Shown here one piece after another: positions 49,715 through 58,518 of a DNA stretch of 64,000 nucleotides (within the stretch, counting starts at the first letter, position 1; each line of letters begins with the position of its first letter). Location of the stretch: contig NZ_CP041666.1 in NCBI RefSeq assembly GCF_007301515.1, positions 1,240,001-1,304,000 of the forward strand, read 5' to 3'. Below the pieces are notes generated by a model. It worked only from the letters and a program-made list of their open reading frames with translations. It was not told the DNA's origin and did not search any database. The stretch is from Radiobacillus deserti (lineage in GTDB: Bacteria > Bacillota > Bacilli > Bacillales > Amphibacillaceae). The position numbers and the translations under genes are program-made.

Positions 49715-50050
49715 TTACTTGTTCTTTATTGTTTCCAAGTTCTCTTTTGCTAGTTCATAGCTCATGTCAAGTTGAGTTATGAACCCGAATATAGGATCAT
49801 CTTTTAAATTTGCTTTTAATGAATAATAAATAGTTGGTTTTTCATGCTTGATAATGGAAATCACTTCAGATGTAGGTAAGGTTAGGTAGTGGGTTCGAAC
49901 CCTTAAGAAGCTTCGAAGGAAAGATTTAAAATCCCCCAAATGATCTAGATGATCAGGGTATTGTCTTAGTAATTTGTCAAACTTCTTAAGAACTGCTTCT
50001 AACTCCGGCTCTCTCACATAGTATTCTCCCTTCAAATATGCCTCATACAT
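49715..50050 (-). CDS. Hypothetical protein
   Basis: A 111-residue soluble, helical, charged protein starting MYEAYLKGEYYVREPELEAVL. No family is recognised. Codon use and composition look protein-like across the whole frame, and the ribosome site is weak (TATGGGTAG). It stands alone between a small membrane protein gene and a DHFR-like gene. The 50051-50308 interval upstream holds nothing I can name. Confidence 0.55.
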   Translation of the reverse strand: MYEAYLKGEYYVREPELEAVLKKFDKLLRQYPDHLDHLGDFKSFLRSFLRVRTHYLTLPTSEVISIIKHEKPTIYYSLKANLKDDPIFGFITQLDMSYELAKENLETIKNK

Positions 50051-50308
50051 CTACCCATAAGGAGATATTGTGTAGGCAACTGGCTGGCATAGATTTAACG
50101 GTAGCCCCTTTAGTTTTGCGTCCTTGTCTTTCAACAAGTTTGCCATTCTCTCGAAACTATTATATCATCTTATTTTTGTTATAAAAGTAAATTTTTGTGT
50201 ATATGAATTAAGGAAAGTCTAATTTTGGGATTTTGTGGTAAAAAGAGATCCATTATAATGATAGAGTGATAGAATAATGTTATGTTAATTATGTCGGGAG
50301 TGAAGACC

Positions 50309-50857
50309 ATGCTAAACCGTACTATTAAGATATTTATTGCGACTAGTCTTGATGGATATATTGCAACAAAAGAAGAGTCTTTGGATTGGTTATTTAGCGT
50401 GGAAGGAGAAGGTGACAACGGTTATTCTGAGTTTTATGAAACGATAGACACGGTAGTGATGGGGAGAAGAACGTATGATTGGATAATGAAGCATGAGTTA
50501 GAAACTTTTCCTTATGCCGATAAAGATTGTTATGTGTTTACTATGGAGCAAAGAGAGGATACGGAATACGTAAGCTTTGTCCATGACAGTGTAAAAGAAT
50601 TTGTTGAGAGGCTGACAGAGTCTAAGGATAGGAATATTTGGATTGTTGGTGGTGGACAACTTATTTCTGATTTTTTGAATGCGAGCCTTATAGACGAGAT
50701 GATTATCACAATTGCTCCTGTACTAATTGGAAAAGGAATTCCGCTTTTTAATGAGGCTGACTATGAGATAGAACTAGAACGAATAAATACTAGGGTTTTC
50801 AATCAGTTTGTTGAACTACATTATAAAGTTGTTCCTAAAGACATAGAAGCAAGATAA
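50309..50857 (+). CDS. Dihydrofolate reductase-like (RibD C-terminal domain) protein
   Basis: A 182-residue RibD_C/DHFR-fold protein (YyaP/YwjB type). IKIFIATSLDGYIATKEESLDWL is the N-terminal strand and NADPH loop, DTVVMGRRTYDWI the second motif, and NIWIVGGGQLISDFLN the nucleotide-binding end. It is probably an NAD(P)H-dependent reductase; it lacks the features of true folate-reducing DHFR, and no riboflavin genes are near. GGGAGTG lies before the ATG at 50309, preferred over 50282. Confidence 0.85.
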   Translation: MLNRTIKIFIATSLDGYIATKEESLDWLFSVEGEGDNGYSEFYETIDTVVMGRRTYDWIMKHELETFPYADKDCYVFTMEQREDTEYVSFVHDSVKEFVERLTESKDRNIWIVGGGQLISDFLNASLIDEMIITIAPVLIGKGIPLFNEADYEIELERINTRVFNQFVELHYKVVPKDIEAR

Positions 50858-50899
50858 CGTACAGTCCAGAAAATATTGATTAGGTCTTAGGAGGATTAC

Positions 50900-51555
50900 A
50901 TGAAAAAGTGGATTATAGGGAGTTCCTTATTCGCATGCTTCTTTTTATACATAGTGGAACAAGTGATGGAAGTTAACTATGGATGGAAAACGTTCTCTAA
51001 ATGGATAGTTTTTCTTTTATTACCCATTTTTCTATTTCGGTTTATCAAACGTGAGAAACAAGAGAAATCGCTTCAAAAGAAAGGTTTATTATTCGGTTTG
51101 TTATTTGGATTCATAAGTTTTTCTAGTATTATTATCGCTTATTTTGTTTTAAGAGAGTCGATAGATTTTGACGCTATTATTTGGGAGTTGAAAAAGTCCG
51201 GTATTGATGCGAGTAACTTTATATTCGTTGCCGTTTATATAACGTTAGGAAATTCTTTATTAGAGGAATTCTTTTTTCGTGGATTTATATTTCTAAATTT
51301 GAATCAGGCGGGCTATAAGAAAGTAGCCTACTTATTTTCTTCTTTATATTTGCCATCTATCATATGTCTATCTTTCAATCGTGGTTTTCTTGGGAGCTGC
51401 TTCTTGTAGCTTTGCTCGGACTTTTTACGATTGGATTAATTTTTAATTGGTTAAATACAAAGACACATACATTTCTTAATTCCTGGATTGTTCATATAAT
51501 GGCAGACCTAGCTATTGTTCTTATTGGGTTCCGTCTCTTTGGTATATTGGGATAG
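50900..51555 (+). pseudogene. CPBP intramembrane protease (Abi-type), single frameshift
   Basis: The N-terminal piece (50900 to about 51345) has four or so membrane helices and the first catalytic motif, EEFFFRG (the EExxxR signature). The frame is then lost near 51345-51352. In the neighbouring frame the protein goes on with FAIYHMSIFQ, the second motif with its His, and NSWIVHIMADLA, the third, to the stop at 51555. Adding one base at about 51348 restores the whole CPBP family pattern. AGGAGG precedes the ATG, so the gene was functional until recently or the base is a sequencing error. Confidence 0.75.
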
Positions 51556-51654
51556 ATAAGTCAATTGCTTGGATTTTTTGTCGAAATAAAACGATGAAAA
51601 ATGGTTTAATCTCACTTTCTAGTACTTTAGACTAGGAAGTGAAGGAGTGATGAG

Positions 51655-51783
51655 TTGATAGGTAAAGATGTTGAGTTGATTGTTGAGGAAGAGGAGTTTT
51701 TGACCTATCGAATTTCTTGGATTAAGGAAGGAAAACATCACGAGCAATGGATGACTCTTAGAAAAGATGGAGAATTAGAATAA
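51655..51783 (+). CDS. Small acidic protein
   Basis: A 42-residue frame from TTG 51655 with GGAG 7 bp upstream. It encodes an acidic N-terminal half (VELIVEEEEFLTYRISW) and a basic end (KEGKHHEQWMTLRKDG). No family is recognised; the ribosome site and the protein-like composition are the only support. Confidence 0.4.
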   Translation: MIGKDVELIVEEEEFLTYRISWIKEGKHHEQWMTLRKDGELE

Positions 51784-51844
51784 AAATAGAAGAGGCATTC
51801 CACAAGAATGTCTTTTTTATTTCAGACACTGGATGGTGGAAAGT

Positions 51845-52279
51845 GTGAACTTTAAATATGTCCCTTTAAAGCGCTGGAAAAAGGAAGGCTCTTCCCATTT
51901 ATTTTATGTTATGTTAGGGATGGCAACTTTTTATATCTCTGCTAAAAATGAAGGTACAATTTCCATGCTTTTATTCATAACTTCGGGCTCTTTATTTTTA
52001 AGTGGCTTGTATCATGCAATATATTACTTTCGATTACCAGATAAAGATTATGTTCGTATAAATGACGCCGAAATTATTATTTATAGAGGAAGCTTTTCAA
52101 AGAAAAGAATTTTGTTTTCAAAAATTAGTAAAGCAGTAGAAATGGATCGGAAAATTGTGATTCATATAGGAAGTCCTTATTATGAGGAAATTATCTATAC
52201 GGAATGGCTGTCAGAAGCGGACGTAAGAGTACTAAGAAGAGAGCTGTTTCAAAAGGTGCCAGAAGAAGCCATTAAATAA
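51845..52279 (+). CDS. Two-helix membrane protein with PH-like C-terminal domain
   Basis: A 144-residue protein. Two hydrophobic helices (about residues 18-55) precede a soluble domain of beta strands (DYVRINDAEIIIYRG, KRILFSKISKAVEMDRKIVIHIG) that resembles a bacterial PH domain. GGTGG stands 5 bp before GTG 51845; the ATG at 51833 has no ribosome site. The function is unknown. A bidirectional hairpin follows. Confidence 0.6.
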   Translation: MNFKYVPLKRWKKEGSSHLFYVMLGMATFYISAKNEGTISMLLFITSGSLFLSGLYHAIYYFRLPDKDYVRINDAEIIIYRGSFSKKRILFSKISKAVEMDRKIVIHIGSPYYEEIIYTEWLSEADVRVLRRELFQKVPEEAIK

Positions 52280-52291
52280 ATCTAAGTGAAA

Positions 52292-52323
52292 AAAGGTGGA
52301 TCTCGAGGAGATCCACCTTTTCT
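52292..52323 (+). terminator. Intrinsic terminator
   Basis: A perfect 13-bp stem (52292-52304 with 52308-52320), GAG loop and T-rich tail, after the PH-like protein gene. Confidence 0.85.
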
Positions 52324-52388
52324 TTAGAATAAATAATGGAAAAAATGTGAAACGTAACGTTATCTACTTTGGTTGGGAGGTCATAACC

Positions 52389-52973
52389 ATGAAGGATGAA
52401 TCACAACATGAAATGCTTCGAAGATTGGATAGCGTGCAAGCAGAACTAACAAAAGATTATATAAAATACTGGAATGAATATTCTTCATTTGATTCTTGGC
52501 AATTCTGGGTAATATTGGCCATGCTAATTTTCCCACTAATCCTTTTATTTTTTAAAATGGATCGAGAGAGAGCCTTTATATTAGGTTTTTTTGGTTATAA
52601 TGTTCATATTTGGTTCACTTATATTGACATGTTTGGAGCGAAGCTAGGGTATTGGAGTTATCCCTACCAAGTCATGCCTTTATTTAGTGTTAATTTTGGT
52701 TTAGATGTTTCTTTTATTCCAGTTGTATATATGTTTCTTTATCAGTGGGTGTTAAAGCATAATAAGAATTTTTATTTGTATTTTTTAGGGCTATGTGGGA
52801 TTCTTGGTTTCGTTTTCAAACCATTACTGGTGGCATTAGACTTATTCGAGTTAAACAAAGGTGCCACTTATTTTCATTTATTTTTAGGGTATATCACCAT
52901 CATGATTATATCCAAGTTGATTACAAATCTCTTTTTTTACTTTAAAAGGCATCTGGCAACAGAAAAGCTCTAG
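52389..52973 (+). CDS. CBO0543-type multi-pass membrane protein
   Basis: A 194-residue protein with about five membrane helices, resembling the CBO0543 family of Firmicutes, of unknown function. It starts with a polar helix (MKDESQHEMLRRLDSVQ). Helices begin at WQFWVILAMLIFPL, AFILGFFGYNVHIWFTY, DVSFIPVVYMFLYQW, YLYFLGLCGILGF and YFHLFLGYITIMI. GGGAGG lies before the ATG at 52389; an upstream start at 52296 falls in the preceding terminator and is rejected. Confidence 0.65.
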   Translation: MKDESQHEMLRRLDSVQAELTKDYIKYWNEYSSFDSWQFWVILAMLIFPLILLFFKMDRERAFILGFFGYNVHIWFTYIDMFGAKLGYWSYPYQVMPLFSVNFGLDVSFIPVVYMFLYQWVLKHNKNFYLYFLGLCGILGFVFKPLLVALDLFELNKGATYFHLFLGYITIMIISKLITNLFFYFKRHLATEKL

Positions 52974-52997
52974 TGGGGAAAACCAAATGGAGCTTTT
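52963..52997. terminator. Terminator between convergent genes
   Basis: AAAAGCTC (52963-52970) pairs with GAGCTTTT (52990-52997). It overlaps the end of the CBO0543-like gene and touches the stop of the SLAP gene. Confidence 0.6.
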
Positions 52998-53368
52998 TAA
53001 ATGGTCAAACGACCATTTTCTAGAGATACATAATTGTTTAAAGCGGACTTTGGAAAAATAAACGTCCAAGGCATACTTGTGTACGCTTCGATACGAACTG
53101 GCAATGTGAAAAAATACTCTCCCATAACTTTACAATCCTCAAGATATTTCACATTTTTTTCTTCAAAAGTTATAGGTTCATTAGTTGCATTGTGAATGAG
53201 AACAGATACAAGTAAATCGTCCCGATGATTTACCGCTTGTCTAATCGGAATGAAGAATAGTCCATCCTTTTGTTCCGATTGTAAGTTTGCAAAAATTTCT
53301 TGAATTCGTAATCGGTCTTCTTCAGCAATCGTCTTTTCCCATTTATCTTCAAACACAAGCTTTTGCAT
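52997..53368 (-). CDS. SLAP domain-containing protein
   Basis: A 123-residue protein with one SLAP domain, a fold of unknown function known in Bacillaceae. The hallmark start is LVFEDKWEKTIAEEDRLRIQEIF, followed by GLFFIPIRQAVNHRDDLLVSVLIHN and the final FTLPVRIEAYTSMPWTFIFPKSAL. There is no signal peptide. Such proteins are often encoded near secretion accessory genes, but none is nearby here. Confidence 0.8.
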   Translation of the reverse strand: MQKLVFEDKWEKTIAEEDRLRIQEIFANLQSEQKDGLFFIPIRQAVNHRDDLLVSVLIHNATNEPITFEEKNVKYLEDCKVMGEYFFTLPVRIEAYTSMPWTFIFPKSALNNYVSLENGRLTI

Positions 53369-53509
53369 GTTATTCCAACCCTTCGTATTAGTATTCCTCT
53401 ATCCAATTGTAACAGATAGGATTATAATGGATACAATCCAACAGTGCAGAAGACTATTGGGAGGATTAGGATTAGCTATTTATGGCTGAAAAGGTCAGGG
53501 GTGGATCAG

Positions 53510-53806
53510 ATGATCTTTATCTTACTATTGCTATCTATTAGTATTCTTGTACTTTCACTTAGAAAAATGGCTTTGATTGAGATGGATGGGAATAAAACAG
53601 TGAAAGAAGAAATGAAACAAAACACCAAAGTATTAGCATTGGGTGCTCCAATAGTGGCAGCTTTGATTGTTATTCCGTACCTAGCCTGGAACTTGTTTGG
53701 AAAGTCAAAAGGTTGGGATGGGGCTTATATTTTGTTAGGAACGTCAATTATCACGATAGTTAGCAGTTTTATATTTTATTATAAATTTAGAAAGTATTTA
53801 CATTAA
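53510..53806 (+). CDS. Small membrane protein
   Basis: A 98-residue protein with three predicted helices (MIFILLLLSISILVLSL, VLALGAPIVAALIVIPYL and AYILLGTSIITIVSSFIFYY). GGGGTGG lies before the ATG at 53510, preferred over the longer frame from 53444. No family is recognised. It precedes the lipase gene by 118 bp but has no evident link to it. Confidence 0.55.
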   Translation: MIFILLLLSISILVLSLRKMALIEMDGNKTVKEEMKQNTKVLALGAPIVAALIVIPYLAWNLFGKSKGWDGAYILLGTSIITIVSSFIFYYKFRKYLH

Positions 53807-53923
53807 GTGTATTAAGTACTCTGTTCTGTGAAAAATGTAAAATTTATGATAAGTAGTGCTAACTGTTCATCTCTTCTCTATATATGTAGTAGAAATACAT
53901 TATTAAATATAAGGAGAGATGAC

Positions 53924-55414
53924 ATGGTAAGAAAAATTCTTTTGTGTTGTATAATCCTCGTTTTCTTTATCCCCTCTATTAATTTCGCTGGATCATTTGG
54001 AAAGGATGATCCATCTGGTACACCAGGTAACTGGTATGTTGGAACATCCCCTTCATCCGTAGATAATGGTAAGCACCCTATCTTATTTGTACATGGATTA
54101 AATAGCTCTTCTAGTACATGGTGGGAAGAAAATAATATGTATGACACTGCCTACGAGGCAGGATATGAAACCTCCTTTATCGATTTATACCCTTCCAAAA
54201 ATATGTGGGATAACGGAAGCCTTTTAGCTCAAAAAATTAAATCAATCTCCAATCACTTCGGGGAAAGAGTCGTATTAGTTGCTCACAGTAAAGGAGGCGT
54301 TGATGCACAATCAGCAATTGTTCATTACGGGGCAGCCCCCTATGTAGCAAAGGTTATCACTCTTTCTAGTCCTCATCATGGGTCAGAGCTAGCTGATTTG
54401 GCCTATAGTAGCTGGGCGGGATGGTTAGCAGGTATTATTGGCAGTAAAAGTGACGCAACGTATTCCTTACAAACAGGCTATATGGAATATTTCCGTTCTC
54501 AAACAGATCACAAGAGTAACGTGCATCAAGTTCCAATTTATACATTTGGTGGGACTGATATTGGTAGCTTTGGAAGCTCTTTATATTGGGGAGGACTTTA
54601 CTTAAATAGTTACGGAGAAAATGATGGGGCGGTAACCGTCGAAAGTTCCAGATTGCCTTATGCAACAGAAATAAAAGTAGATGCATGGGACCATTCTAGT
54701 ATTAAAGAAGGTACATCTACTTTTTCACTTTTTGACAATTATCTTAACGAAGGGGTCTATTCTTTGGCATCCTCTTTAAAAATGAATCCTATAGGGACGG
54801 TTAATACCGAAGATAATGGAATCTCCACTATTATCCGTGGTGGGGAAGTAGAAAAAGAAAAGACAGAGTCATTTCGTATTGAAAAAGGTGTCAAGGAAAT
54901 CACTGTGGATTGGATTAGTAACCAAAAAGAAGCAAAACTTACCTTAATAAATCCAAAACAACAAACAAGTACTCCTATCACTACGATGAAAGATAATACG
55001 GCGTTCTTTAACGGAGCTTATCATCATAGTGTGACAATCACGAAACCGAGCTCTGGAACATGGAAGGTTCATGCGAGAAATAAGCAGAAGTATCTACTGC
55101 ATGTAAGTCTAGATAGTCCATTAAATGATAAGATTGATTTCTCCTTAAATCGTGATAAATCTCTTTTCAAAGCCCAGGCCAAGGATGATTCTGTACATTT
55201 GACTACAAAAGCAACCGTTGAATTTTATAAAAATGGAAAGCAAAAGAAAGGGAAAGTTCAAATGAAAAAGAACGGTACACTCCATATGCCAAAACTAGGA
55301 GAAGGCGTTTATAATATTACAGTAGAAATAAATGGAAAAGATGAGAATGGAGCATTTGAAAGAACCAAAATTAAAACCGTTTACGTAGATGAAAACGGTA
55401 AAATGTACGAATAG
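53924..55414 (+). CDS. Secreted lipase/esterase with C-terminal extracellular domains
   Basis: A 496-residue exported alpha/beta-hydrolase. Residues 1-22 are a signal peptide. The oxyanion region is HPILFVHGLNSSSSTW, the nucleophile is S122 in VAHSKGG (the A-H-S-x-G variant typical of Bacillus lipases) and the catalytic His is probably H257 in DHSS. The catalytic domain ends near residue 290. The remaining 200 residues are beta-rich and read like two extracellular accessory domains. GGAGAG precedes the ATG at 53924. It probably degrades lipids outside the cell. Confidence 0.85.
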   Translation: MVRKILLCCIILVFFIPSINFAGSFGKDDPSGTPGNWYVGTSPSSVDNGKHPILFVHGLNSSSSTWWEENNMYDTAYEAGYETSFIDLYPSKNMWDNGSLLAQKIKSISNHFGERVVLVAHSKGGVDAQSAIVHYGAAPYVAKVITLSSPHHGSELADLAYSSWAGWLAGIIGSKSDATYSLQTGYMEYFRSQTDHKSNVHQVPIYTFGGTDIGSFGSSLYWGGLYLNSYGENDGAVTVESSRLPYATEIKVDAWDHSSIKEGTSTFSLFDNYLNEGVYSLASSLKMNPIGTVNTEDNGISTIIRGGEVEKEKTESFRIEKGVKEITVDWISNQKEAKLTLINPKQQTSTPITTMKDNTAFFNGAYHHSVTITKPSSGTWKVHARNKQKYLLHVSLDSPLNDKIDFSLNRDKSLFKAQAKDDSVHLTTKATVEFYKNGKQKKGKVQMKKNGTLHMPKLGEGVYNITVEINGKDENGAFERTKIKTVYVDENGKMYE

Positions 55415-55418
55415 ATAA

Positions 55419-55456
55419 AAAACAGGAGCACAGTGCAAAGCTGCTCCTGTTTTCTT
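55419..55456. terminator. Bidirectional terminator
   Basis: An 11-bp stem (55419-55429 with 55443-55453) with A and T ends, between the lipase and the convergent formate/nitrite channel. Confidence 0.75.
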
Positions 55457-56232
55457 TAGTCGTTAATGTCCATAAATGGTTTGTTTACAAAGTTGTACAT
55501 CCAGCCCATTAAGAAGTTCCCACCAATAATATTTCCAATCGTGACTGGGATGAGATTCCGAACCACTCCCATAAGATCAATGGTCTCTGGGTGATCTAAC
55601 ACTAGGGCAATCGCAAATGTACACATATTCGCTATGCTATGCTCATATCCGGAAATGAAAAACCCGAAGACAAATAACATCATCGTGAACAGCTTTGGTC
55701 CATCTCCTTTTAAAGTCATTGGAATAAAAAAGGCTAAACAAACGAGCCAATTACACAGGATTCCCCGAAAAAATAATTCAACAATTGGAGTGTTAATCTT
55801 TTTCTCGGCAACACTTAACAAAAATCCATTGACGGAAGCATCATCAAATAATCCAGTCGTATAAATAAGGAAAGCGAAAATGGCAGCTCCAATCAAATTT
55901 CCAACATAGGTTCCAGACCAAAGAGTAAACACTTTGTTCCACTTCATTTTTCCCCAAAGTGCGGCAACCGTATAGTAAAAGGTATTCCCTGTAAACAAAT
56001 CTCCGCCACCATATGCGATAAGAATAATGGCCATGCCAAAAGTTAAGGCTGCTAAAGGGTATGCGAGAGGGGAATGCTCCGCATAAAAGTAGTTTCCGGT
56101 TTTAAATGCTACGATTACCCCAAAACCAATGAACATGGCAGCCAGAGCAGCTCTTTTGCGAGTTGAACAACTTGCTTTAAAGCTTCGACTTCTATATTTA
56201 TCACCTGATGTTTCAGTATTTTTGTATGTCAT
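55456..56232 (-). CDS. Formate/nitrite transporter family channel (FocA/NirC-like)
   Basis: A 258-residue FNT channel with six membrane helices, passing formate, nitrite or similar monovalent anions. Signature stretches are YGGGDLFTGNTFYYT, FRGILCNWLVCLAFF, GFFISGYEHSIANM (with the central His) and NIIGGNFLMGW near the end. A short cytosolic N-terminal tail rich in Ser, Arg and Lys precedes the first helix. No formate dehydrogenase, pyruvate formate-lyase or nitrite reductase gene lies nearby, so the substrate is open. Confidence 0.88.
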   Translation of the reverse strand: MTYKNTETSGDKYRSRSFKASCSTRKRAALAAMFIGFGVIVAFKTGNYFYAEHSPLAYPLAALTFGMAIILIAYGGGDLFTGNTFYYTVAALWGKMKWNKVFTLWSGTYVGNLIGAAIFAFLIYTTGLFDDASVNGFLLSVAEKKINTPIVELFFRGILCNWLVCLAFFIPMTLKGDGPKLFTMMLFVFGFFISGYEHSIANMCTFAIALVLDHPETIDLMGVVRNLIPVTIGNIIGGNFLMGWMYNFVNKPFMDIND

Positions 56233-56282
56233 ATAGATTTTACTAAAAAGGCTTTAATTTATCAGTGAAGTTTATCACAAAT

Positions 56283-56328
56283 AAAACACCTTAAATTGCT
56301 ACTTGTAATTAGCAGTTACAGGTGTTTT
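56283..56328 (-). terminator. Intrinsic terminator of the HsdR-N-like gene
   Basis: AAAACACCT (56283-56291) pairs with AGGTGTTTT (56320-56328) around an inner hairpin; on the minus strand the T-rich end follows. It ends the transcript of the endonuclease gene. Confidence 0.6.
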
Positions 56329-56345
56329 AAAGAATCGTAATATTA

Positions 56346-57422
56346 TTAATTTGTAATCAGATCAAAAGTCTTCGCAACCTCAATAAATTTATTCCTGTAG
56401 TTCATTATATCTGAAACTTTTTCAATGCTATATGTTGTTCGCTCACTATCGTTAAACTGGATATATTTTTTAGAGTTATCTAAGCCGAGCCGACAAACCC
56501 ATTTCCTAATTGAGTCGTCTAGAAGAATATTAAAGTAGCTTTTATTGTCTCTATAAAATACTCTTTCTTCATTTACAAGTTCAGATAGTATTAATCTAGC
56601 AATGGTAAAGCCCTGTATTTCTTCTTCAGTTGTAATAATTCCTTCTTCTTTATGACCTTCATCGTCTTTTAAATTTTCATCTTGTTCTTCTGAATCATTT
56701 TCTACGGATGTAGATTTTAAGGCAGCATTCAGTTTTTCACTTACTAATTCATTTAGGAATTGTTTCATTGATTTTTTAATTATTGGGGTAAACTGATCCA
56801 TTACATTCTTTGTTTTTCTACCGTCATATATGTTATTTAATATAAAAGTAATAAATTCCTCAGACGGCTCTTCCCACAAACCATTTAAGAATGTTTTTAT
56901 TTTATTAGTATATTTTAGTTCAGAAGCAGTACTGAAGATGTTATCCAAATCAAATCTATCTTTTCTAAATTTTGATAATTCATTAAGATTGTTATCTTTC
57001 GGATCTAATAAATTAAACTCGAAAAATGGGGAGCTATCCATTTTGTTTTGCTCATCTAAGTCTGTATAAAATTTATATATTATGCCATTTGTTAAAATGG
57101 AAAATTTGGCAGCTGATGTACCAAAATATCTAAATAATTGTGAATCATGTTTAACTAGTTTCTCATTTATTGATTTAGCTTCTATTAAAATAACAGGTTT
57201 GCCCTCATCCATAATTGCGTAATCAACTTTTTCTCCTTTTTTAATCCCTACATCTGCAATATATTCAGGCGTAAACTCTTCAGGATTAAAAACATCATAT
57301 CCAAGTAATTGAAAGAATGGCATAATAATACTTGTTTTTGTTGCTTCTTCTGTTGAAATACTACCTTTAATTTTTTCAACACGTTTTGATAAGGAGATAA
57401 TACTTTCTTTGAAATCTGGCAT
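56346..57422 (-). CDS. Orphan HsdR_N-type restriction endonuclease-like protein
   Basis: A 358-residue protein. Residues about 20-130 resemble the N-terminal nuclease domain of type I restriction enzymes: TEEATKTSIIMPFFQLLGYDVF, then D67 in KVDYAIM and E81-A-K83 in ILIEAKS, a full PD-(D/E)xK set, followed by QLFRYF and ILTNG. A very acidic linker (about 230-262) leads to a C-terminal helical and beta domain. No methylase, specificity subunit or motor is nearby. Such stand-alone proteins are common near defence genes; the target is unknown. Confidence 0.8.
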   Translation of the reverse strand: MPDFKESIISLSKRVEKIKGSISTEEATKTSIIMPFFQLLGYDVFNPEEFTPEYIADVGIKKGEKVDYAIMDEGKPVILIEAKSINEKLVKHDSQLFRYFGTSAAKFSILTNGIIYKFYTDLDEQNKMDSSPFFEFNLLDPKDNNLNELSKFRKDRFDLDNIFSTASELKYTNKIKTFLNGLWEEPSEEFITFILNNIYDGRKTKNVMDQFTPIIKKSMKQFLNELVSEKLNAALKSTSVENDSEEQDENLKDDEGHKEEGIITTEEEIQGFTIARLILSELVNEERVFYRDNKSYFNILLDDSIRKWVCRLGLDNSKKYIQFNDSERTTYSIEKVSDIMNYRNKFIEVAKTFDLITN

Positions 57423-57750
57423 TATAATTCCTCCTTTATTGGTATAAAATTCCTTATTAATAAGAATTATAACATTAATTATCTATTATAGTTACAATAT
57501 TGTCGAAATATTCTGTTTGTATTTAAGGTATTTTCATCTTGTAACAAAAGAAAAGCTTTAATTTTTCCTTTGTTAAGTTCACAGTTCCGTTCAAAATAAA
57601 CAAATCCATTTGTTTTAAGCTTACTAACCATCATAGAAGCAGAGGAAACTTACAATTTTCTTCCTCTTCTAGGGAAAGAATAAAAGCGAAGAGAGGGCAT
57701 GTTACCAAGTATAAAACATATGATGAAGTAATACGATATGGAGGAAACCC
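57423..57750. other. Intergenic region without a gene
   Basis: About 330 bp of AT-rich DNA between the divergent endonuclease-like and ZIP genes. It contains only promoter-like sequence; no ORF with a ribosome site, repeat array or terminator was seen. Confidence 0.5.
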
Positions 57751-58476
57751 ATGCTTTCTATACCTATTATTATTTCATCTCTTTGTACAAGCTTAGGAGC
57801 ATTGCCTGTTTTATTTATTAAAAATATTTCCCACAGAGGTAAGGATGTATTGTTGGCATATACAGCTGGTATTATGGTTGCAGCCTCTGCATATGGTCTC
57901 ATTCCATCCGCGTTACACTTATCCAATCTAACCGTGTTGGTAATTGGTATCTTAGTCGGTACGTTCGTCCTAACGTTATTAGAAAGTGCCATCCCACATG
58001 TCGATTTAGATCATTCTAACGAGAGGCAAGACCAGTCAAGTGTGATTGTACTATTTCTAGTTGCGATGTCCTTACATAACCTTCCGGAAGGACTTTCCGT
58101 TGGAATTAGTAATGTGAGTAATGGTCAAGATATAGGACCACTTGTTACATTTGCGATTGGTCTCCAGAATGTTCCCGACGGTTTTTTGGTAGCCCTTTTT
58201 CTGGTGACACAAGAGGTGGGACGCTATAAGGCAATATTACTCTCCACTTTAACGGGATTAATAGAAATGAGTGCAGGTTTGTTAGGGTTACTATTTGGGG
58301 AATCCTTCGAACCAATCATTCCATATGGACTTGCTTTTGCTGCAGGCTCTATGCTTTTCGTAGTATATAAAGAATTGATTCCAGAGAGTCACGGTGACGG
58401 GAATGAACGTGCTTCCACGATTGCTTTTATCGTAGGCTTTATTACCATGCTTCTTCTGACGGAATGGTTTCGATAG
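57751..58476 (+). CDS. ZIP family metal transporter
   Basis: A 241-residue transporter of the ZIP family with about eight membrane helices, importing or exporting a divalent metal such as zinc, iron or manganese. Metal-site signatures are SLHNLPEGLSVG in TM4 and LQNVPDGFLVALFLV in TM5, the second with Asp where most relatives have Glu. A His/Asp loop (HVDLDHSNERQD) lies before TM4. GGAGG precedes the ATG. It faces the manganese ABC operon but is transcribed separately. Confidence 0.88.
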   Translation: MLSIPIIISSLCTSLGALPVLFIKNISHRGKDVLLAYTAGIMVAASAYGLIPSALHLSNLTVLVIGILVGTFVLTLLESAIPHVDLDHSNERQDQSSVIVLFLVAMSLHNLPEGLSVGISNVSNGQDIGPLVTFAIGLQNVPDGFLVALFLVTQEVGRYKAILLSTLTGLIEMSAGLLGLLFGESFEPIIPYGLAFAAGSMLFVVYKELIPESHGDGNERASTIAFIVGFITMLLLTEWFR

Positions 58477-58485
58477 GTAAATACG

Positions 58486-58510
58486 GACACCTTATCGTAG
58501 ATAAGGTGTC
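58486..58510. terminator. Hairpin between ZIP and Mn-transport genes
   Basis: GACACCTTA (58486-58494) pairs perfectly with TAAGGTGTC (58502-58510) between the convergent genes. There is no T-run, so it is a weak or factor-assisted terminator. Confidence 0.5.
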
Positions 58511-58518
58511 TGCAACCA

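Noticed and set aside
49885..49912. GGGTTCGAACCC, resembling a tRNA T-arm
   Set aside because: It lies within a coherent coding frame on the minus strand and no other tRNA arm is present.
45411..51555. Genomic island with integrase
   Set aside because: The patch is mosaic and has pseudogenes, but no integrase, transposase, tRNA target or direct-repeat boundary was found.
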